From: Candidatus Hydrogenedentota bacterium
GTDB lineage: Bacteria; Hydrogenedentota; Hydrogenedentia; Hydrogenedentales; JAJRTN01
Reading direction: 5' to 3'
DNA: 41,539 bases
NCBI GenBank assembly: GCA_024278275.1
Contig: JAJRTN010000089.1
Span: forward strand, 1 to 41,539
The position numbers and the translations under genes are program-made. Below, one piece after another: positions 1 to 9,000 of the stretch (position 1 is its first letter; the number at the start of each line of letters is the position of its first letter). The notes under the pieces are model-generated. The model had not been told where the DNA came from and searched no databases. It saw only the letters and a list, made by a program, of their open reading frames with translations.

Positions 1-439
1 GAAGCTCCTCGTCGTCCACCATGTCCACTTTGTTCATCCACACAACCATGGCCGGAACGTTCACCTGGCGGGCCAGAAGAATGTGCTCGCGCGTCTGCGC
101 CATGGGACCGTCGTCCGCCGCAACCACCAGGATCGCCCCGTCCATCTGAGCCGCGCCCGTGATCATGTTCTTCACGTAGTCCGCGTGGCCCGGACAGTCC
201 ACGTGCGCGTAATGACGCGACTCGGTCTCGTATTCCACGTGGGCTATCGAAATCGTGATGCCTCGCTCTTTCTCCGCGGGCGCCTTGTCAATCTGGTCGA
301 AATCCATGACCGTCGCCCCGCCCGACTGGGCCAGAACCTTCGTAATCGCGCTCGTAAGCGTGGTCTTGCCGTGATCCACGTGTCCTATCGTCCCCACGTT
401 CACATGGGGCTTCGTACGCTCGAATTTTTCCTTGGCCAT
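1..439 (-). CDS. tuf: Elongation factor Tu, N-terminal part (cut by window edge)
   Basis: This is the GTPase that delivers aminoacyl-tRNA to the ribosome. The 146 visible codons cover most of the G domain. They show the P-loop GHVDHGKTT, the switch I segment ERGIT, the G3 motif DCPGH and the G4 motif NKVD, in the usual order from the first residues [14 protein letters not shown]. The ATG at 439 is preceded by AAGGAG about ten bases upstream. The gene lies 121 bases downstream of fusA in the same orientation, as in the classical str operon. The remaining two thirds of the protein (rest of the G domain, domains II and III) lie outside the window to the left. The identification is secure. Confidence 0.98.
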   Translation of the reverse strand, partial: MAKEKFERTKPHVNVGTIGHVDHGKTTLTSAITKVLAQSGGATVMDFDQIDKAPAEKERGITISIAHVEYETESRHYAHVDCPGHADYVKNMITGAAQMDGAILVVAADDGPMAQTREHILLARQVNVPAMVVWMNKVDMVDDEEL

Positions 440-560
440 GAGATTCTTCTCCTTCTCTGGCTGCCAGTCCTCGGACCGGCCCGGTTCAGTTGGGTCCCCG
501 CCCGAAAAGGCGGTACCGGCAGTCTTATGTAATCATTGAAAACCGCTTTCTCACACAAGG

Positions 561-2654
561 TTAAGCAAAGCGGAATGTACTTCCCATACGGATCATCACT
601 TCGTTGGCGACATTGGGCGGCGTGGGCTCATACTGGCCCAGCTCCATGCTGAACGCGGCGCGGCCCTGGGTCCGCGAGCGGAGGTCGCCGGCATAGCCGA
701 ACATCTCCGCGAGCGGCACGAAAGCCTTGATGGTGCGCGTCGTGTTCTCCACGTCCATACTCTCCAGGCGGCCCCGGCGTCCATTAATATCGCCAATCAC
801 TTCACCCGTGTATTCATCGGGGGTCACCACCTGCACCGCCATGACCGGCTCCAGCAGAACGGGCCCGGCCTTGGGCGCCGCGGCCTTTACGGCCATGGAA
901 CCCGCGATCTGAAAGGCCAGCTCGGAGGAATCCACCTCGTGGTAGGAACCAAAGGTCAACGTCACTTTGACATCCACCATGGGATAACCCGAAACCACAC
1001 CCGTCTGGATGGCGCCCTCGCAGCCCTTCTGGACCGCGGGAATGTATTCCTTGGGGATCACGCCACCAACGATCTTGTCTTCAAATGTAAAGCCGGAACC
1101 GGGTTCACCGGGTCCCAACGTCAATACCACATGTCCATACTGGCCCCGACCACCGCTCTGGCGGACGAAACGCCCTTCGGCCTCCGCCGTCTTGCGCACC
1201 GACTCACGGTAAGCCACCATGGGCTTGCCCACGTTTGCTTCCACGCCAAACTCGCGGCGCATCCGATCCACCAGGATTTCCAGATGAAGCTCGCCCATGC
1301 CGGCGATAATCGTCTGGCCTGTCTCATCATCGGAGCGGACCTGGAAAGTCGGGTCCTCTTCGGCAAGCTTGACCAGCGCCATGGACATCTTGTCCTGGTC
1401 GGCCTTGGTCTTGGGCTCGATGGCGATATGCACCACCGGCGCCGGAAAATCCACGTTCATCAGCGTGATCGGATGCTTGGGGTCACACAGCGTATCACCG
1501 GTGGTGGCCGTCTTCGCGCCAATCACCGCGCCGATATCACCGGCACGCAACTCCTTGAGATCCGTGCGCTCGTCGGCGTGCATCTCCAGCAGGCGGCCCA
1601 AACGCTCTTTTCGACCCGTGCGCGCGTTCAGCACCTGGTCGCCCGCATGAACAACACCACTATACACGCGAACGAAAACCAGCCGTCCCACATGGGGGTC
1701 GGTAAGCACTTTGAACGCCAGGGCGCTAAAGGGCTCATCGTCCGACGGCTTCCGGCACGTTTCCGTTTCCTCGTGCGGCCTGGTTCCCTTTGTCTCGGGA
1801 AAATCCAACGGCGAGGGAAGGTAATCCACCACGGCGTCAAGCAACATGCGCGTGCCCTTGTTGCGGAGCGCCGTGCCGGCGAACACCGGAATGAACTTAC
1901 CCTCGATGGTCCCTTGCCGGATGGCGCGTTTGAGTTCCACCTCGCTCAGGTCATCCTCGTCGAGGTACTTTTCCATGAGCTCATCACAGGTGGAAACCGC
2001 GACTTCAAGCAATTCATGGCGCATGGCCGTAGCGCGTTCAAGGTGTTCCGCCGGGATGGAAGAGACCACCTGCTCGGTGTTGCTGCCTTCACCCACCCAG
2101 GAAACCATGCGCATGGTCACCAAATCGATGAGGGCGCGGAATTCGTCTTCCGCCCCTACGGGCAACTGAACGGGGATGGCATTCGCACCCAAACGGTCCT
2201 GCATCGTCCTCACGGCACGAAAGAAGTCCGCGCCCACACGATCCATCTTATTGATGAAGGCGATACGGGGAACGTGGTAACGGTCGGCCTGTCGCCAGAC
2301 GGTTTCGGATTGGGGCTGTACACCAGCCACCGCGCAGAAGACGGCCACGGCGCCGTCCAACACGCGGAGACTCCGCTCCACTTCGGCCGTGAAATCGACA
2401 TGACCCGGCGTATCAATGATGTTGACACGGTGGTCTTTCCATTCACAGGCCGTCGCCGCGGAGGTGATGGTGATACCGCGCTCCCGCTCCTGCTCCATGT
2501 AATCCATGGTAGCCGCGCCGTCGTGGACTTCGCCCACGCGGTGCACCCGCCCGGAGTAGTACAAGACACGTTCAGTGACGGTGGTCTTGCCGGCATCGAT
2601 ATGGGCCATGATACCTATGTTTCGAACTCTGTCCAAAGAATGTGAACGCGCCAC
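561..2654 (-). CDS. fusA: Elongation factor G
   Basis: This is the ribosomal translocase GTPase, 697 residues long, the normal bacterial EF-G length. The P-loop AHIDAGKTT is near residue 17, followed by [17 protein letters not shown] and [10 protein letters not shown]. Domain IV-V signatures such as [10 protein letters not shown] and [14 protein letters not shown] are near the C-terminus. The start is GTG at 2654, preceded by AGAGGAAAG at good spacing. It follows rpsG after a 276-base spacer, which is long for a str operon; I see no convincing promoter or terminator in that spacer. It could be spot-type or mitochondrial-type EF-G2, but the str location argues for the main EF-G. Confidence 0.98.
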   Translation of the reverse strand: MARSHSLDRVRNIGIMAHIDAGKTTVTERVLYYSGRVHRVGEVHDGAATMDYMEQERERGITITSAATACEWKDHRVNIIDTPGHVDFTAEVERSLRVLDGAVAVFCAVAGVQPQSETVWRQADRYHVPRIAFINKMDRVGADFFRAVRTMQDRLGANAIPVQLPVGAEDEFRALIDLVTMRMVSWVGEGSNTEQVVSSIPAEHLERATAMRHELLEVAVSTCDELMEKYLDEDDLSEVELKRAIRQGTIEGKFIPVFAGTALRNKGTRMLLDAVVDYLPSPLDFPETKGTRPHEETETCRKPSDDEPFSALAFKVLTDPHVGRLVFVRVYSGVVHAGDQVLNARTGRKERLGRLLEMHADERTDLKELRAGDIGAVIGAKTATTGDTLCDPKHPITLMNVDFPAPVVHIAIEPKTKADQDKMSMALVKLAEEDPTFQVRSDDETGQTIIAGMGELHLEILVDRMRREFGVEANVGKPMVAYRESVRKTAEAEGRFVRQSGGRGQYGHVVLTLGPGEPGSGFTFEDKIVGGVIPKEYIPAVQKGCEGAIQTGVVSGYPMVDVKVTLTFGSYHEVDSSELAFQIAGSMAVKAAAPKAGPVLLEPVMAVQVVTPDEYTGEVIGDINGRRGRLESMDVENTTRTIKAFVPLAEMFGYAGDLRSRTQGRAAFSMELGQYEPTPPNVANEVMIRMGSTFRFA

Positions 2655-2930
2655 GGTTCTTTCCTCTTGAAAACCCGTACCGTCAAGTAAAACCTGGCGG
2701 CACCGGACCGTTATGATTAAGGTCGCACGCCCTAGATTCCTTGCGCAGCCCTTAACATGGCAATCCTGAGGCCCTACGCTTGCTCTGATTCAACTCTCGG
2801 GTTGAAACGGAGGCCGCAAGAACCACGCGGGTGAACGCCATGGGGCCTAGCGCCGAATGGGCTCATCCATGCGGGGTACGACTCCCTGTCTCCTTAACTC
2901 TTCGCCAAAACCCCGCCAGGGGGGGAACTA

Positions 2931-3404
2931 CTAAAAGCGGAAGTGGGCAAAAGCCTTGTTCGCCTCGGCCATCCTGTGCGTATCATCTTTGCGCTTCATC
3001 GTCGCGCCCTGCCGGTTGTAACAATCCAGCAGTTCTCCCGCGAGCCGCTCCCGCATGGTCTTCTCACCACGTTTACGCGCAAACTCAATCACCCAGCGAA
3101 AGACAATGGCCGTTCGCGTGTTGGGCGCAATCTCCACGGGCACCTGGTACGTGGCACCGCCCACCCGGCGGGACTTCACTTGCAACAGGGGCTTGGCATT
3201 CTCAAGGGCCGTTTTGAAAACGGCCAGCTCGTCTTCCTCGGGAAGCTGTTTCTTAATGATGTCCAACGCGCCATACACGATGGATTCGGCAATACTCTTT
3301 TTACCGGACAACATGAGGGCGTTGATGAACTTCGTCAGCAGGGTGCTGCCGTACTTCGGATCGGGAAGCGTTTGCCGCTTGGGAACTTCACGTCTTCTGG
3401 GCAT
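2931..3404 (-). CDS. rpsG: 30S ribosomal protein S7
   Basis: S7 nucleates assembly of the 30S head and contacts the E-site tRNA. The 157-residue product starts [11 protein letters not shown]. It carries the typical S7 segments [26 protein letters not shown] and [20 protein letters not shown], the usual C-terminal ending. The length matches the common 156-residue bacterial form. It lies 31 bases downstream of rpsL and is surely cotranscribed with it. The Shine-Dalgarno sequence is weak (GGATAGG region), which fits translational coupling to rpsL. Confidence 0.97.
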   Translation of the reverse strand: MPRRREVPKRQTLPDPKYGSTLLTKFINALMLSGKKSIAESIVYGALDIIKKQLPEEDELAVFKTALENAKPLLQVKSRRVGGATYQVPVEIAPNTRTAIVFRWVIEFARKRGEKTMRERLAGELLDCYNRQGATMKRKDDTHRMAEANKAFAHFRF

Positions 3405-3435
3405 GGATTGTGTACCTATCCGCCGTTTGCTTGAA

Positions 3436-3858
3436 TCAGACCTTGGGCCGTTTCACGCCGTACTTCGAACGGCTGACCCAGCGCCCCGTATGAACCTTCT
3501 TGCCATCCTGCTCCGAAACACCCGCCTGCCCCCCCAAGTCGCCCTGCGCGTCCAGCACGCCACGAATGAGGTGATAGCGCACACCCGGAAGATCCTTCAC
3601 GCGTCCGCCGCGAATCATGACCTGGGAGTGCTCCTGAAGATTGTGGCCGATGCCGGGAATGTAGGAGGTGACTTCCATTCCGTTCTTGAGGCGCACACGG
3701 GCCACCTTGCGAAGCGCGGAATTGGGCTTCTTCGGCGTCTGGGTAAAGACACGCGTGCAAGTGCCGGAAGCCTGGGGACAGGACTTCAGCGCCGGCGACT
3801 TGGTTTTCGCCTTCTTCGTCTTCCGGCAGTTCCGGACAAGCTGGTTAATAGTTGGCAA
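3436..3858 (-). CDS. rpsL: 30S ribosomal protein S12 with a C-terminal-proximal insertion
   Basis: S12 is part of the decoding centre. The product starts at TTG (3858, read as Met) with PTINQLVRN, and AGGGAGAAG lies just upstream; a longer in-frame reading to 4056 has no S12-like content and crosses the promoter. The conserved loops [15 protein letters not shown] (K43 and K44, the wild-type streptomycin-sensitive state) and [12 protein letters not shown] (K89 region) are present. The protein is 140 residues against about 124 in Escherichia coli. The extra length lies between LDAQG (residue 106) and [11 protein letters not shown] (from residue 130), where most bacteria have only about seven residues. 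The gene is first in the str operon. Confidence 0.97.
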   Translation of the reverse strand: MPTINQLVRNCRKTKKAKTKSPALKSCPQASGTCTRVFTQTPKKPNSALRKVARVRLKNGMEVTSYIPGIGHNLQEHSQVMIRGGRVKDLPGVRYHLIRGVLDAQGDLGGQAGVSEQDGKKVHTGRWVSRSKYGVKRPKV

Positions 3859-3922
3859 AACTCTTCTCCCTGAAAAACCAAAATGGGATGCACACAAAAG
3901 GTGCGGAAGACAACGGCCCGCA

Positions 3923-3951
3923 AGCATAACACATACCGGCCCTCGTGTCAA
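3923..3951 (-). promoter_or_regulatory. Sigma-70-type promoter of the str operon
   Basis: Read on the minus strand, a perfect -35 hexamer TTGACA (3946-3951) is followed by a 17-base spacer and the -10 hexamer TATGCT (3923-3928), giving a predicted start near 3916. It lies about 65 bases upstream of the rpsL TTG. Hexamer quality and position make this the best promoter in the window. The rest of 3859-4208 holds only the rpsL leader, this promoter and the tRNA promoter; a direct repeat CGCTCGACGGCTC occurs twice near 4060-4085. Confidence 0.75.
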
Positions 3952-4168
3952 GCAATTTCTTCCGGCGCTCGACGCCCCTGACGCGGAAGCCCCGGAAGGC
4001 CCCATGCAACCCGGCACCGAAACGGTATTATGCCTTGCCGACGGCACCCGTGTCAAACGCTCGACGGCTCCGCTCGACGGCTCCGGCGGAAAAGGGCTTA
4101 GGCTCCTGCGCTGACAAACCGTTGCACTTAGTATATGAATCCGGGATATGAACCCAGGCTTTCAAACC

Positions 4169-4198
4169 TTGCAATGATATGGCCTCTTTTAGTATGCT
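4169..4198 (+). promoter_or_regulatory. Promoter of the tRNA-Leu gene
   Basis: TTGCAA (4169-4174), an 18-base spacer and TATGCT (4193-4198) lie ten bases before the tRNA acceptor stem. The -10 hexamer is identical to that of the str promoter, which supports both calls. Transcription would start almost at the mature 5' end. Confidence 0.6.
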
Positions 4199-4208
4199 TT
4201 ACGCCCGT

Positions 4209-4295
4209 GCCCGGGTGGTGGAATTGGCAGACACGCTAGACTAAGGATCTAGTGCCAGTTATGGCGTGCGAGTTCAAGTCTCGCCTCGGGCACCA
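4209..4295 (+). tRNA. tRNA-Leu, anticodon AAG, CCA encoded
   Basis: The 87-base gene folds as a class II tRNA. The acceptor stem GCCCGGG pairs with CTCGGGC (one G-U), and the D arm GTGG-AATTGGCAGA-CAC is typical of leucine tRNAs. The anticodon stem is CTAGA/TCTAG with loop CTAAGGA (4241-4247). The long variable arm is GCCA-GTTA-TGGC, the T arm is CGAG-TTCAAGT-CTCG, and the discriminator A73 is followed by an encoded CCA. With this fold the anticodon is AAG (4243-4245), so it decodes CUU/CUC and A34 would be expected to be deaminated to inosine. Bacteria usually carry GAG here. Identity as tRNA-Leu is firm. Confidence 0.96.
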
Positions 4296-4306
4296 TGGCT
4301 TATTCG

Positions 4307-4340
4307 AATCCCCGCGATCCACCGGATCGCGGGGATTTTT
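4307..4340 (+). terminator. Rho-independent terminator of the tRNA-Leu unit
   Basis: A perfect 14-bp stem (AATCCCCGCGATCC, loop ACC, then its complement) merges into a run of five T at 4336-4340, twelve bases after the tRNA CCA end. It is a textbook intrinsic terminator. Confidence 0.9.
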
Positions 4341-4661
4341 GCATTAATACGTAGACGGAAACCTTGACGACGAAACAGTCTCCCCTGGAAGAATGGCCAT
4401 GGTGGGCCAAGGCCCACCCTTTGAAGAGGCTGGAAGCCGCTTCTACTTTGCTTCGAAACCACGGTTCTCAGCGGAGACGATTCTTGGTTCCGACTACGCC
4501 GGGTTGGGATGATACCAGTACCTCTCCCAACGGCCATTCATGAAAACCAAGGCCTGCCATTCCGACGTTCAGGATGACACGGGAAGGCCGGTCGCGGGTC
4601 TGCACGAAGAAGGCAAACAACCTGGAAGTGCGTAGCGTGTCCAGTGGATTTCTCTGTCTCG
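4341..4661. other. Intergenic stretch without a gene
   Basis: No credible reading frame was found in these 321 bases. The only structure is a short perfect hairpin at 4401-4418 (GGTGGGCC-AA-GGCCCACC) with no proper U-tract. It might help end transcription of the minus-strand oxidoreductase, but this is weak. Confidence 0.4.
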
Positions 4662-5693
4662 TCACCCCGGCAAGGGCAGCTTCACCGGGCCGCCCTGCCG
4701 GCCGCTGAGGTCGGCGGCGTAACAAACCTCGTGGCTCTTGTACGCATCGGCGATGTTGGCGTGGGATTCGCTATCCGACAGGATACAGTCCACCAGGTGG
4801 TTCGCCTCGTGCATGAAGGGGTGCTCGGTCACGTCGCCACTGTCGGGAAGAATGGTGGGAACTTCGACCCAATCGGTTTGACCGGGATACTTCGTCTTCG
4901 AGTAAATCCGGTTGTTTCGGATGGTTCCGCCCGTGCCCACGAGGTTGATGCCGAAGACATAGGGCTGGATGCACTCGATACAGGAGGCCACCTTGCCGAT
5001 GCGGCCGTCGGCAAAGCGGCAAATGGTCACCGACGTGGGGTCGTACTCGTAGTTCTTGAAGTCGGCTCCGCCGCCCGACGTGGCATACTGGCACACTTCG
5101 ATTATGTCGCCTCCCATGAACCAGCGCAGGGCATCCACGGCGTGACAGCCCGCGGAGAGCAGGGAACTGACCCCCACCTCCTTCTTCACGTTCCAGGCAA
5201 ACTGGCCGTACCAGGGCCCGATGCCGTGAAAGTAATCCACTTCGCCGTAGAACACCTCGCCGATGGCGTTGTCCGCAAGCTGGGCCTTGATGGTCTCGAA
5301 GAGGGGATTCCATCGCAGCACGAAACTGACCACGGACTTGACCCCCGCCGCGGCGACGGCGTCGCGAATCTTCCGCGCCTCCTCCACGTTGCGGGCCATG
5401 GCTTTTTCAAGGAGCAGGTGTTTGCCCGCTTCCGCCGCGCGGACCGCCTGGTCGAGGTGGCAGTCCGGCGGCGTGGCCACGGCGACGATGTGAATGTCCG
5501 GGTTTTCCAACAGGTCCTCGTAGCGCGTCGTGACGGCGCAATCGACCCCCGCGCCCGCCGCGCAGGCCCGAACGCGATCCTTGTTCCGGCCGCACAAGGC
5601 CACCACCTCCGTGTTGGCGTTCGCGGCGAAGGCTTTAAGATACTCCCCCGCAACCCATCCCGCGCCGATAATTCCGACACCCAGCGTACTCAT
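4662..5693 (-). CDS. Gfo/Idh/MocA family NAD(P)-dependent oxidoreductase
   Basis: This 343-residue cytoplasmic protein begins with a Rossmann fold (VGIIGAGWVAGEY, residues 6-18). It continues with the typical ATPPDCHLDQA stretch and the catalytic region LLLEKAMARN. There the usual EKP motif reads E96-K97-A98, so the lysine is kept but the proline is replaced. The C-terminal alpha/beta domain carries HAVDALRWFMGGD, common in dehydrogenases acting on sugars or inositols. The ATG at 5693 is chosen because the Rossmann strand begins six residues later; in-frame codons upstream to 5753 are Arg/Ala-rich and non-homologous in appearance. No signal peptide is present, unlike the Tat-exported paralogue at 35014. 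The substrate cannot be told from sequence. Confidence 0.9.
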   Translation of the reverse strand: MSTLGVGIIGAGWVAGEYLKAFAANANTEVVALCGRNKDRVRACAAGAGVDCAVTTRYEDLLENPDIHIVAVATPPDCHLDQAVRAAEAGKHLLLEKAMARNVEEARKIRDAVAAAGVKSVVSFVLRWNPLFETIKAQLADNAIGEVFYGEVDYFHGIGPWYGQFAWNVKKEVGVSSLLSAGCHAVDALRWFMGGDIIEVCQYATSGGGADFKNYEYDPTSVTICRFADGRIGKVASCIECIQPYVFGINLVGTGGTIRNNRIYSKTKYPGQTDWVEVPTILPDSGDVTEHPFMHEANHLVDCILSDSESHANIADAYKSHEVCYAADLSGRQGGPVKLPLPG

Positions 5694-5790
5694 CGTGCCC
5701 AATCTCCCTGACCTTGCCCTGCGCGCCCGGTGCGCCCTGGCCTTCGCCACCACTGTAGCGCGGGAAAAGCGCGCGATGCAACGGGGTCAT

Positions 5791-6588
5791 TTACCGCGGG
5801 ACGGGCGGGGCCTTTTTCCCATCCTGATCCGCTCCGGATGCCCCGGTCAGAACGGTTTTCATCCAGAGCAGCGCCTGTGCGCGGGCATTGGCGCTGTTGG
5901 TCAGCAGGTCGGCTCCGTACCCGGCAACGGTGAACGTTCTCAGTTCGCAAAAGCCGGAAGCGGCCTGCCGCAATGCCCGGGCAAGGGCGGCGCCGTGCGG
6001 ATCGGCTTCGGAAACCATCAACAGCAACGGACAGTCGCCGAGACGCTTCACCTGTTCGCGTGCCTTGAATCCGGCCACGCCGGCCTCGGGCGAAAGGGCG
6101 ATGACACCCTGCATGTCCCTGTCGCGCAAGGCATACTCGAAGGCAAAACCCGCGCCGGCCCCTTCGCCCGCCACGGCCAGGTTGGCGGGGTCCGCGCCGG
6201 CATCCAGCAGTGCCTGCTTCGCGGCCCGCAGGGCCGGGAAGACCTCATCCCATGGGCGAACGCTTTCGGCGGATGCATGGGGCGCAGTCGGAACGAGTTC
6301 TTTCGGGCGAAAATCCGGTACCACCACCAGGTAGCCCCGCTGTTGAAGCCATGTGGCAAAGGGCCGCCACACCGCGCGGTCGCCTCCCGGGCGATGAATG
6401 AGCACGAGGCCCGGTGGGTGCGCGGCGCCGCCATGGGACTCGGTGCGGTAAAGGGAGGCGGAGAGGCCCGTGTCACCGGCGACCGCAAGGGTTATGGCTT
6501 CGGAGCCGTGTGGCCGGACATGCCTTGGCCCGCAACCCGCGGCCAGGACCAGAAACATCAACAGCGCCATGTAAATAAGGCGTCCCAT
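5791..6588 (-). CDS. Lipoprotein with alpha/beta-hydrolase fold lacking the nucleophile serine
   Basis: The 265-residue product opens with a lipoprotein signal peptide: a hydrophobic segment ending in the lipobox LAAGC, with Cys19 as the lipidated residue, so it should sit in the cell envelope. The body resembles dienelactone-hydrolase-type proteins: LVLIHRPGGDRAVWRP near 61-76 (oxyanion region), YLVVVPDFR, then the nucleophile-elbow strand NLAVAGEGAGAG. The elbow reads G141-E-G-A-G145, so Gly143 replaces the expected serine. A possible acid-bearing strand LLLMVSEADPHG follows. The start at 6588 is set by the signal peptide; the frame stays open to 6708 but adds only unrelated residues. It is either a binding protein derived from a hydrolase or uses other residues. 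It belongs to no clear operon. Confidence 0.7.
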   Translation of the reverse strand: MGRLIYMALLMFLVLAAGCGPRHVRPHGSEAITLAVAGDTGLSASLYRTESHGGAAHPPGLVLIHRPGGDRAVWRPFATWLQQRGYLVVVPDFRPKELVPTAPHASAESVRPWDEVFPALRAAKQALLDAGADPANLAVAGEGAGAGFAFEYALRDRDMQGVIALSPEAGVAGFKAREQVKRLGDCPLLLMVSEADPHGAALARALRQAASGFCELRTFTVAGYGADLLTNSANARAQALLWMKTVLTGASGADQDGKKAPPVPR

Positions 6589-6847
6589 GATGTGATCAAC
6601 CGGGCCGAAGCAAAGGCCGCGGCTTCTCCGGAAGATCTTGAAAGTGCCTGTTCTGGACATGGAAGCAACCCTCCAGGGGACGTTTTCGCATGCGGTGCGC
6701 CGGTGCATGGTGGAATGGATCCCAGCATTGCCGCGTCACTGCCCTTTCACAAAAGCGTACCTTCCCTGTCGTGCAACGGTTCGTTCCTCGCAATAGCGGT
6801 CCTTCGCCGGTGGCTTTTTCACATGGATTCCCGTGTTTACGTCGGGC

Positions 6848-7321
6848 CTATGGGGCAAGCAGGGCCTGGAAATCCGGGTGCCCACGCAGGGAGGCCAGTC
6901 GGGGTTCCCGAGCCAGTACTTCACGTGCCCTGGGTTCGCAGGCAACGGCCTCGCGAAAAGCGGCGATGGCATCCTCCGCGCGGTCCTTGAAACAGAGGGC
7001 ATAGAAAAAACCCAGTTCCATATACCCTTCCGGCGCCTTGGGATGGAACCGGACCACCATGGTGAACTCCGCTTCGGCCTCGTCGAGTTTCCCCTGGTTC
7101 ACGAGGGCGGCCGCAAGCAGTCCGCGCACGGGCGCCCACATCGGTTCGAGGCGCACGCAGCGGCGCAACGCCTGTTCCGCACCGTCCATGTCATCCTCGC
7201 CAAGACATTCGTTGGCGGTTTTCCACCACCGGTTAAAACGCATCCGGCGGTGGTAGTGCATCACGTAACGGAATGCCACCACACCGCCCAACATGGCCGC
7301 GCCAATAATCAGTTCTCGCAT
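6848..7321 (-). CDS. Small membrane-anchored TPR protein
   Basis: The 157-residue protein has one N-terminal hydrophobic segment (ELIIGAAMLGGVVAFRYV) followed by a basic stretch. It then carries about three tetratricopeptide units, recognisable from patterns such as DDMDGAEQALRRCVRLEP and GKLDEAEAEFTMVVRFHP. A degenerate unit ends in a proline-rich tail resembling the TPR-end motif LRGHPDFQALL. It probably acts as a protein-interaction scaffold at the inner membrane. No partner can be named; the nearest genes in the same orientation are separated by more than 250 bases. Confidence 0.75.
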   Translation of the reverse strand: MRELIIGAAMLGGVVAFRYVMHYHRRMRFNRWWKTANECLGEDDMDGAEQALRRCVRLEPMWAPVRGLLAAALVNQGKLDEAEAEFTMVVRFHPKAPEGYMELGFFYALCFKDRAEDAIAAFREAVACEPRAREVLAREPRLASLRGHPDFQALLAP

Positions 7322-7403
7322 GAGAAAAAGTACTCCCTGGCCATGGACCTAATCCAGCGCAGCTGGAACCAGGCACCGCTACAGCCGTCCGGCCCCTCCC
7401 AAT

Positions 7404-7528
7404 CGTCATCCCCGCGAAGGCGGGGCCCCGTGATACGGGGCAAGCCCCTGACCTTATCCCGCGGCTTCCCGCGTTCGCGGGAATGGCGGAAGGGAGGGGC
7501 AAGCACGTTTTCGTGGCCATTGGTACGG
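7404..7528. repeat. Dispersed intergenic repeat, copy A (longest)
   Basis: This copy begins CGTCATCCCCGCGAAGGCGGGG (7404-7425) and has the matching inverted arm GCGTTCGCGGGAATGGCGG (7471-7489). A tail with GGCAAGCACGTTTT and GTGGCCATTGGTACGG runs to 7528. The tail recurs in the copies at 11978 and 18211, and the CGTCATCCCCGCG core recurs at 9126, 34090 and 36464. All copies are intergenic. The surrounding gene-free stretch (7322-7582) holds nothing else. Confidence 0.75.
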
Positions 7529-7582
7529 CGCTTCACGGGTATGGGCCCATGGTCATCTTGAACCAGTCGCGACGGCTCTTGG

Positions 7583-8905
7583 TCAACCCGGCAGGTCCGG
7601 GTGTGCCCGCCGCTCTTTCCAACTCTTACCAAGGCTGAGACCGGCGCTCACCAGGGGATCTTCCGTTAATCCGCATGCGGCCATCTTGCCGGCGATCCAG
7701 TCCTCAAGCTGCTGTTCCAGGGCACGGGCAAGCCCGGGCGCCTGATCGATGATGTTATTGAATTCCCCGGGATCCTCGCGCAAGTCATACAGCTCCCGCA
7801 TGGGGGTGCCGTAAAAGTCCTCTTCCCGCGCCAAAATGAACTTGTGCGTTTCCGTGCGCAGGCACCACTTCATCTGCCAAGTGCATTCCTGGCTCACGGT
7901 GAAGGGCCGCACCGGGCCATCCTGCTCCTTACGAAGCCACGGTACCAGGCTCACGCCGTCCATCGCCTCGGGAACTTCCACGCCGGCCAGATCCAACAGG
8001 GTCGGCGCCACGTCCACATGTTCGGTCATGCGCTCCACCCGCCCGGGTTTCAACTCGGGATGGCGGACAATGAACGGCACATGCAGGTTGCCATCGTACA
8101 GGCCGTGATGGTCGAAAAAGATCCCGTGGCGATACATCAGCTCGCCATGGTCGCCCGTCACAACGACCATGGTGTCATCGCGATGGCCCAGGTCATCCAC
8201 GGTCTTAATCAGTTTCCCAATCGACTCATCGCAGTAGCGGATCTCTCCGTCGTAGAGCGCCTCGATATAGTTGGCGTCGGTAATGTGGGGGCCAAGCCGG
8301 TTGAACCACGTATCGCGCCAGGTTCTGCCGAGGGGGTGCTCCTCCATGCCCGCCAGCGAGGTGTGTTTCGGGTCGTTCGGGTCGCCCTGGTAGAAGAACC
8401 TTCGGTACGCCCGGGGCGGCATGTAGGGCGTGTGCGGATCCCAGTAATGAACGAAGAGAAAGAAATCCTCCTCGTGATGCTGCTCAAGCCAGGGGATGAC
8501 ACGCCGGTTCAGTTCCCGGCTGTCCGCGTTGATGCTGAGCGTGCGCCGCCGCGTGGGATCCACGTAGAACTCGTAACCCCGCTCATACCCCGCGCGCCAG
8601 CCCGCCAGGTTATCCACGGCACAGGTGGTGAGGCCATGGCGCAGAAAAATCTCGGGCATCCACGGCGCGTCGCGCGGGATCTCCCGTCCGCTCCCGTGTG
8701 ACACCACGCCATGACGGATACTGTACTGCCCCGTATTGATCGTGGCGAAGGAAGGCCCCGTGGGGATGGCCGTGGCCAGGTGCTTCTCGCACACCACCGC
8801 CGTCGCCGCGAAAGCGTCGAGATGGGGTGAGGTGGGACGTTCGTAGCCGTAACAACCGAGATGATCGGCGCGAAGCGTATCAACCACGACAAAGATAACG
8901 TTCAT
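7583..8905 (-). CDS. Sulfatase-like hydrolase with Thr at the formylglycine position
   Basis: The 440-residue protein has the alkaline-phosphatase/sulfatase superfamily layout. It starts MNVIFVVVDTLRADHLGCYG (metal-binding Asp9), has a nucleophile segment near residue 49, VTGDHGELMYRHG as the second metal site, and a C-terminal YDLREDPGEFNN segment seen in arylsulfatases. The position that is Cys or Ser (CxPxR) in true sulfatases reads T49-G-P-S-F53, so formylglycine cannot form. The protein may use threonine as in phosphoethanolamine-transferase-type members, or be a phosphodiesterase. No signal peptide is visible, so it is probably cytoplasmic. The ATG at 8905 is where homology begins; the open frame upstream to 9097 is Arg-rich and crosses an inverted repeat. 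Confidence 0.85.
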   Translation of the reverse strand: MNVIFVVVDTLRADHLGCYGYERPTSPHLDAFAATAVVCEKHLATAIPTGPSFATINTGQYSIRHGVVSHGSGREIPRDAPWMPEIFLRHGLTTCAVDNLAGWRAGYERGYEFYVDPTRRRTLSINADSRELNRRVIPWLEQHHEEDFFLFVHYWDPHTPYMPPRAYRRFFYQGDPNDPKHTSLAGMEEHPLGRTWRDTWFNRLGPHITDANYIEALYDGEIRYCDESIGKLIKTVDDLGHRDDTMVVVTGDHGELMYRHGIFFDHHGLYDGNLHVPFIVRHPELKPGRVERMTEHVDVAPTLLDLAGVEVPEAMDGVSLVPWLRKEQDGPVRPFTVSQECTWQMKWCLRTETHKFILAREEDFYGTPMRELYDLREDPGEFNNIIDQAPGLARALEQQLEDWIAGKMAACGLTEDPLVSAGLSLGKSWKERRAHPDLPG

Positions 8906-9000
8906 GGGGAGGACCTTTGGCTTTCGCCGCGCAACGGGGAAGGAACATAACCGATGGATGATAGACCAATCCCGGCCTTCATTCAAGAAGAAAAACCTCA

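Noticed and set aside
939-2645. 568-residue plus-strand frame antisense to fusA
   Set aside because: It is a shadow of the GC-rich fusA codons on the opposite strand, with His/Gly/Arg-rich content and no domain.
3436-4056. 206-residue reading of rpsL
   Set aside because: It would cross the strong promoter at 3923-3951; S12 similarity begins at the TTG at 3858 with a good ribosome-binding site.
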